Origin: Bacteroidia bacterium | GTDB taxonomy: Bacteria > Bacteroidota > Bacteroidia > SpSt-205 | Direction: 5' to 3' | DNA: 64,000 nucleotides | NCBI GenBank assembly: GCA_026003235.1 | Contig: BPGW01000003.1 | Location: forward strand, 186,001 to 250,000 | Part shown: in pieces, positions 61,233-64,000 of the stretch | Layout of the letters: every line of letters starts with the position of its first letter | Numbering within the stretch: the stretch's first letter is position 1 | The notes under the pieces: generated by a model | What the model was told of the DNA's origin: nothing | Databases searched by the model: none | What the model saw: only the letters and a program-made list of their open reading frames with translations | Position numbers and translations under genes: made by a program

Positions 61233-61237
61233 GCCGC

Positions 61238-61245
61238 CAAAGTTA
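61238..61245 (-). promoter_or_regulatory. -7 promoter box (TAACTTTG) of the 1524-residue protein operon
   Basis: The box lies 5 nt before the chosen GTG at 61232 and inside the longer open frame, so it argues against the start at 61271. Confidence 0.6.
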
Positions 61246-61366
61246 CCATTTACTCCCTCTCCAGAAAGCACCCCTCCCCTCGCTATGGGATCTCCTCGCC
61301 CGGCCTCCGAGAGGAGAGAATAGCAGCTCCCCTTCCCGATTCAACCTACCCTTAACCCTCTGGCCG

Positions 61367-61374
61367 TATATTTG
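61367..61374 (+). promoter_or_regulatory. -7 promoter box (TATATTTG) of the 651-residue T9SS gene
   Basis: The box ends 16 nt before ATG 61391, leaving room for a short leader, unlike all the other boxes in the window. Confidence 0.6.
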
Positions 61375-61380
61375 CAAAAA

Positions 61381-61386
61381 AGGAGG
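61381..61386 (+). promoter_or_regulatory. Shine-Dalgarno sequence AGGAGG
   Basis: A perfect AGGAGG lies 4 nt before ATG 61391, inside the leader after the box at 61367-61374. It is the only strong ribosome binding site I found next to a box in this window. Confidence 0.7.
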
Positions 61387-61390
61387 TCGT

Positions 61391-63346
61391 ATGAGAACCA
61401 CCCTTTTCTTTGCAGGTGCGGCCCTACTGTGGGCCCAACAAAGTCCCTCTTGGGGACGCGCGCAGATTGATTCGGCGGCCAGCATTATCCCTCGGTATGT
61501 GGTCAGCCCCGTGGCGCAGACCAACACCCGGCTCCCTTACTTTGCGGTGCTGCGCCTCACCGGCTTAGAGCCCAACACCTGGTACCGCTATGTCCCCCGC
61601 ATGGACAATAGTACGACTCCCCCTTCCACCAACAATGTCAACCTGGGCGCCGGAAACCCTATCTTTTACAACGCTCAAACCCAGACGTTCTGGCGGTCAA
61701 CCTCGCCCAGCTTGACCACCTCCGGGGGGTATGATACCATCTTGACCGATGCAAACGGCGAGGCCACTCTCATCTTCGGCCTGGAGCCTACAGGCAACCT
61801 CCGCTTCCGGACCGATGGCGGCAACCAAGTGTATGTAAAAGTTTTCCTGCGCTCTCACGATCCAAACGCCCCCATAGACAGCGCGTATGTGATTGGAGAC
61901 AAGACGCCGATTCAGCCGCTGGCCTTGCGCACCACGGCGGAGGACACGTGCGGGTCCTTCCTGTATGACTCCAGTTTGGCGGCCCCAGGCACCCTCGTCT
62001 TTCTCTACGACAGCTATGGGCCCCATGGCGTAGGCGAGCGGCCGCTCAGTGGTGCGGTCGTGGAGCCCGTAGGCATCGCTTGGCCAGGTTCTATGCTTGC
62101 CGCCTATACGGCCCAGGTAAGTACCCAACAAAAGCGGTACGGAACCCTCATTCCGAATCTCCTCCCCAACGGTGTGCGGGCTATTCACTATTATTCTCTT
62201 TCCTGCCAAAGCGGCATCTTTGACCAGGATGGGGTCTGGCCCTCGGGTATTAGCACGGTGAACCCTAACAATGGAGCCGCCGCCCTCGGCCTGCTCAATA
62301 GCCCTTACCGCCCCTTGCCTCCAGAACCCTCCAACTCCTGCATAAGTCCTTCTATAAACCCTACCACTGGTAGAGTATACACAGGCTACACCCACAGCCC
62401 TATCACCGGCTTTGCGTACGAGATGGTTGCTTGCCTTTCATTTCCATATCTACCCGGGTTTACTACCCTGACCGATAGCACCAGCCCGTGGTCGGGGACT
62501 CTCTACGCCCTATGCCAGCCGAGCTTGTGGGGTAGCTCGAGCGACTCCCTGCCACCGGTATGGCAAATTTTACCAGGTGCTGCTTGCCAGGATCCCTGCT
62601 GGATGTACCAAAGCGTACCAGGAGCCTTTTTCTGGCGGTGCTTCTCCGGTGAGGCGGGCTACCAGGTGCAAAACTTCAACTACTATGACGGCTCCCCCAA
62701 TTACGCTTACCAGACCGTCACCCTCAACCCGCTGCGCGTACCGAAAAAGGTAGAGTGGCAGAGCGGCCTCCCCATGGGTCCAGTAAGCCCTGGTACATTT
62801 CTTAACATTTCTGTGGAGCTGCAGGATAGTATAAGCGCTACTTGGTACAACACTGGGGCTCCCAACTTCTCCTCCTGCAGCCCCAGCGTGACGCTGTATC
62901 TGTATGATGCGCAAAACAACCTCGTAAACACGCTAAATGGCTCTTGGAATTCCATGTCGTTTGGCCCGTACGCCACCTTCTCTTTTTCAGGCTCTTGGCC
63001 GAGCGCGGCAGGGACCTATAAGCTGGTGGTAGGGGATGTGCCCTTCCCGCTTGGGTGCTGCTCGGGGGTGACGGGCGGCTGGGCGCACAGCGACACCGTA
63101 CAAGTCACGGTTAGTTCCACCACCAGCTTGCCCATGCAAGTGCGAGCCGAGGAAAGCGCCTGGCAGGTCACCCTCCCCACCGTGGAAGGGCAACTTCTAT
63201 TGTACGATGCGCAGGGAAGGCGTGTATGGCAGGCCCCCGCTTCTGCTACGGTGACGATCCCTCGGCAAGGGTTAGCCCCCGGCGTCTACACCCTTCTCTG
63301 GCAACACAGCAAAGGCCTCGCTACCCGTAAGCTCCTGCACCCGTAA
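61391..63346 (+). CDS. Large exported protein with T9SS type A sorting domain
   Basis: The 651-residue protein has a signal peptide ending ALLWAQQ. A cargo region rich in Ser, Thr, Gly, Tyr and Pro (about residues 20-570) contains many paired Cys and aromatic residues; I do not recognise its domains. The C-terminal sorting domain (about 580-651) has GQLLLYDAQGRRVW, then LAPGVYTLLWQ. It should be secreted by T9SS. Its leader, with AGGAGG and a -7 box at 16 nt, is unlike its neighbours and may allow strong translation. Confidence 0.8.
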   Translation: MRTTLFFAGAALLWAQQSPSWGRAQIDSAASIIPRYVVSPVAQTNTRLPYFAVLRLTGLEPNTWYRYVPRMDNSTTPPSTNNVNLGAGNPIFYNAQTQTFWRSTSPSLTTSGGYDTILTDANGEATLIFGLEPTGNLRFRTDGGNQVYVKVFLRSHDPNAPIDSAYVIGDKTPIQPLALRTTAEDTCGSFLYDSSLAAPGTLVFLYDSYGPHGVGERPLSGAVVEPVGIAWPGSMLAAYTAQVSTQQKRYGTLIPNLLPNGVRAIHYYSLSCQSGIFDQDGVWPSGISTVNPNNGAAALGLLNSPYRPLPPEPSNSCISPSINPTTGRVYTGYTHSPITGFAYEMVACLSFPYLPGFTTLTDSTSPWSGTLYALCQPSLWGSSSDSLPPVWQILPGAACQDPCWMYQSVPGAFFWRCFSGEAGYQVQNFNYYDGSPNYAYQTVTLNPLRVPKKVEWQSGLPMGPVSPGTFLNISVELQDSISATWYNTGAPNFSSCSPSVTLYLYDAQNNLVNTLNGSWNSMSFGPYATFSFSGSWPSAAGTYKLVVGDVPFPLGCCSGVTGGWAHSDTVQVTVSSTTSLPMQVRAEESAWQVTLPTVEGQLLLYDAQGRRVWQAPASATVTIPRQGLAPGVYTLLWQHSKGLATRKLLHP

Positions 63347-63372
63347 GCTAACGCCCTTCTGAGCCTTTTTCG

Positions 63373-63409
63373 GCTGGGTAGGAAGCACCTTCCTACCCAG
63401 CTATTTTTT
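63373..63409 (+). terminator. Intrinsic terminator of the T9SS gene
   Basis: A perfect 13-bp stem (GCTGGGTAGGAAG at 63373-63385 and its complement at 63389-63401) with loop CAC is followed by TATTTTTT. It is a classic Rho-independent terminator, 27 bp after the stop codon. Confidence 0.85.
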
Positions 63410-63465
63410 GGGTAGGCGCCCCCAGGGCTAGATCAAAGAAGCCAAGAGGCAAGACAGATTGGAGC

Positions 63466-64000
63466 TTAGTAGGTAAAGCGCACGAAAAGGCCGGTGCTGA
63501 GGTAGCGGCCGGTTTCGCTGGCTAAAGCGAGTTCTCCCACCTCTTCTACAGTGGGGGGCTCCAGAAGCTCCCGCACCAAGCGGCGGAGCGTGAGGGGAGA
63601 GAAGGCCGCCGAGTACACATTGAGCAGGAAGAGGCCTTTGTCTGGGGGCAAGAGGGGCCTCAGCTGGGCCAGGAGGGGGGGAAGGTCTTCCTCAAGGACC
63701 CAGCGTCGGTGGTCCGTGCCCGAGCCAAAAGCAGGGGGGTCCAGCAAGATGGCCTCATACCGTTCGCCGCGTCGGACGGCCCGCTGCACAAACCGCCGCG
63801 CATCCTCCACCAGCCACCGAATCGTGGAAATCTGATTGAGTTGGGCGTTGTCGGCGGCCCAGGTGATGGCGCTTCGGCTGGAATCCACATGCGTGACCTG
63901 GGCCCCAGCCAGCGCCGCCACCACCGACGCCGCCCCCGTATACGCGAAAAGGTTCAACAAGCGGGCACCAGGGTGCTTTCGCAGCCAAGCATACAACCAC
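63466..64000 (-). CDS. Class I SAM-dependent methyltransferase, RlmI/RlmK-like (N-terminus outside window)
   Basis: The frame is open past the window edge; about 178 residues are visible. The SAM loop NLFAYTGAASVVAALAG, then VTHVDSSRSAITWAADNAQL, and the catalytic DPPAFGSG motif are those of the RlmI/RlmK-type 23S rRNA cytosine methyltransferases (DPPxF). The N-terminal PUA-like domain, if any, would be outside. It could methylate another substrate. Confidence 0.82.
   Translation of the reverse strand, partial: WLYAWLRKHPGARLLNLFAYTGAASVVAALAGAQVTHVDSSRSAITWAADNAQLNQISTIRWLVEDARRFVQRAVRRGERYEAILLDPPAFGSGTDHRRWVLEEDLPPLLAQLRPLLPPDKGLFLLNVYSAAFSPLTLRRLVRELLEPPTVEEVGELALASETGRYLSTGLFVRFTY

Overview
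The window comes from a GC-rich, very compact chromosome of a Bacteroidota (Bacteroidetes) bacterium. Five independent signs support this: C-terminal type IX secretion (T9SS) sorting domains on several exported proteins; HmuY-like proteins beside a TonB-dependent receptor; DUF1573, GGGPS-type and propeller-SpoIIE genes typical of the phylum; signal peptides whose mature protein begins with Gln; and the Bacteroidota -7 promoter box TAnnTTTG. Nothing in the window gives a closer placement. There is no rRNA, CRISPR array, insertion sequence or phage. Gene density is extreme: most neighbours overlap by 1-30 nt and convergent stops often overlap.

Layout. 1-7300: SDR and FMO-type oxidoreductases, rarA, a DUF1573 protein, asnS, an outer-membrane barrel protein and a YrdC/Sua5/YciO protein. 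7500-11900: a HmuY-like T9SS protein, a heme-type TonB receptor and a HmuY-like lipoprotein. 11900-19100: tpx, tatC with a secreted propeller-like protein, a GH114-like lipoprotein and a 1212-residue propeller/SpoIIE sensor. 19100-22200: TetR, TolC and an efflux adaptor without its RND pump. 22300-31900: an omega-amidase-like gene and the end of the dcw cluster (ftsW-murG-murC-ftsQ-ftsA-ftsZ), followed by a small membrane protein, a GGGPS-family gene and a frameshifted gene. 31850-38030: sodium:solute symporter, two divergent TPR proteins, DUF4286 and a geranylgeranyl-reductase-family flavoprotein. 38050-43600: a GC hairpin, an orphan T9SS tail, metE, a periplasmic binding lipoprotein, DUF2905, a T9SS protein, and yidD-rnpA-rpmH. 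43600-47650: nucleotide-sugar genes (UXS-like, rfbC, rfbA), then a membrane protein and a doubly frameshifted BatA/BatB-like gene. 47600-64000: OsmC, two tRNAs, an FMN reductase, a coiled-coil protein, an AddB-like nuclease split by a frameshift, a DMT transporter, tadA, a DUF255 thioredoxin-fold protein, a DEDD exonuclease, a 1524-residue exported protein, a large T9SS protein and a partial methyltransferase.

Two patterns run through the whole window. First, TAnnTTTG boxes end 4-8 nt before 18 start codons on both strands, so these mRNAs should be leaderless or nearly so. One gene (61391) instead has a 16-nt leader with AGGAGG. Second, all 12 recognisable signal-peptidase-I substrates have Gln at mature +1, and nine of them have Trp at -2. 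Three loci also carry frame changes, two of them associated with short homopolymers. These are either decaying genes, slippage sites or consensus errors in the sequence.
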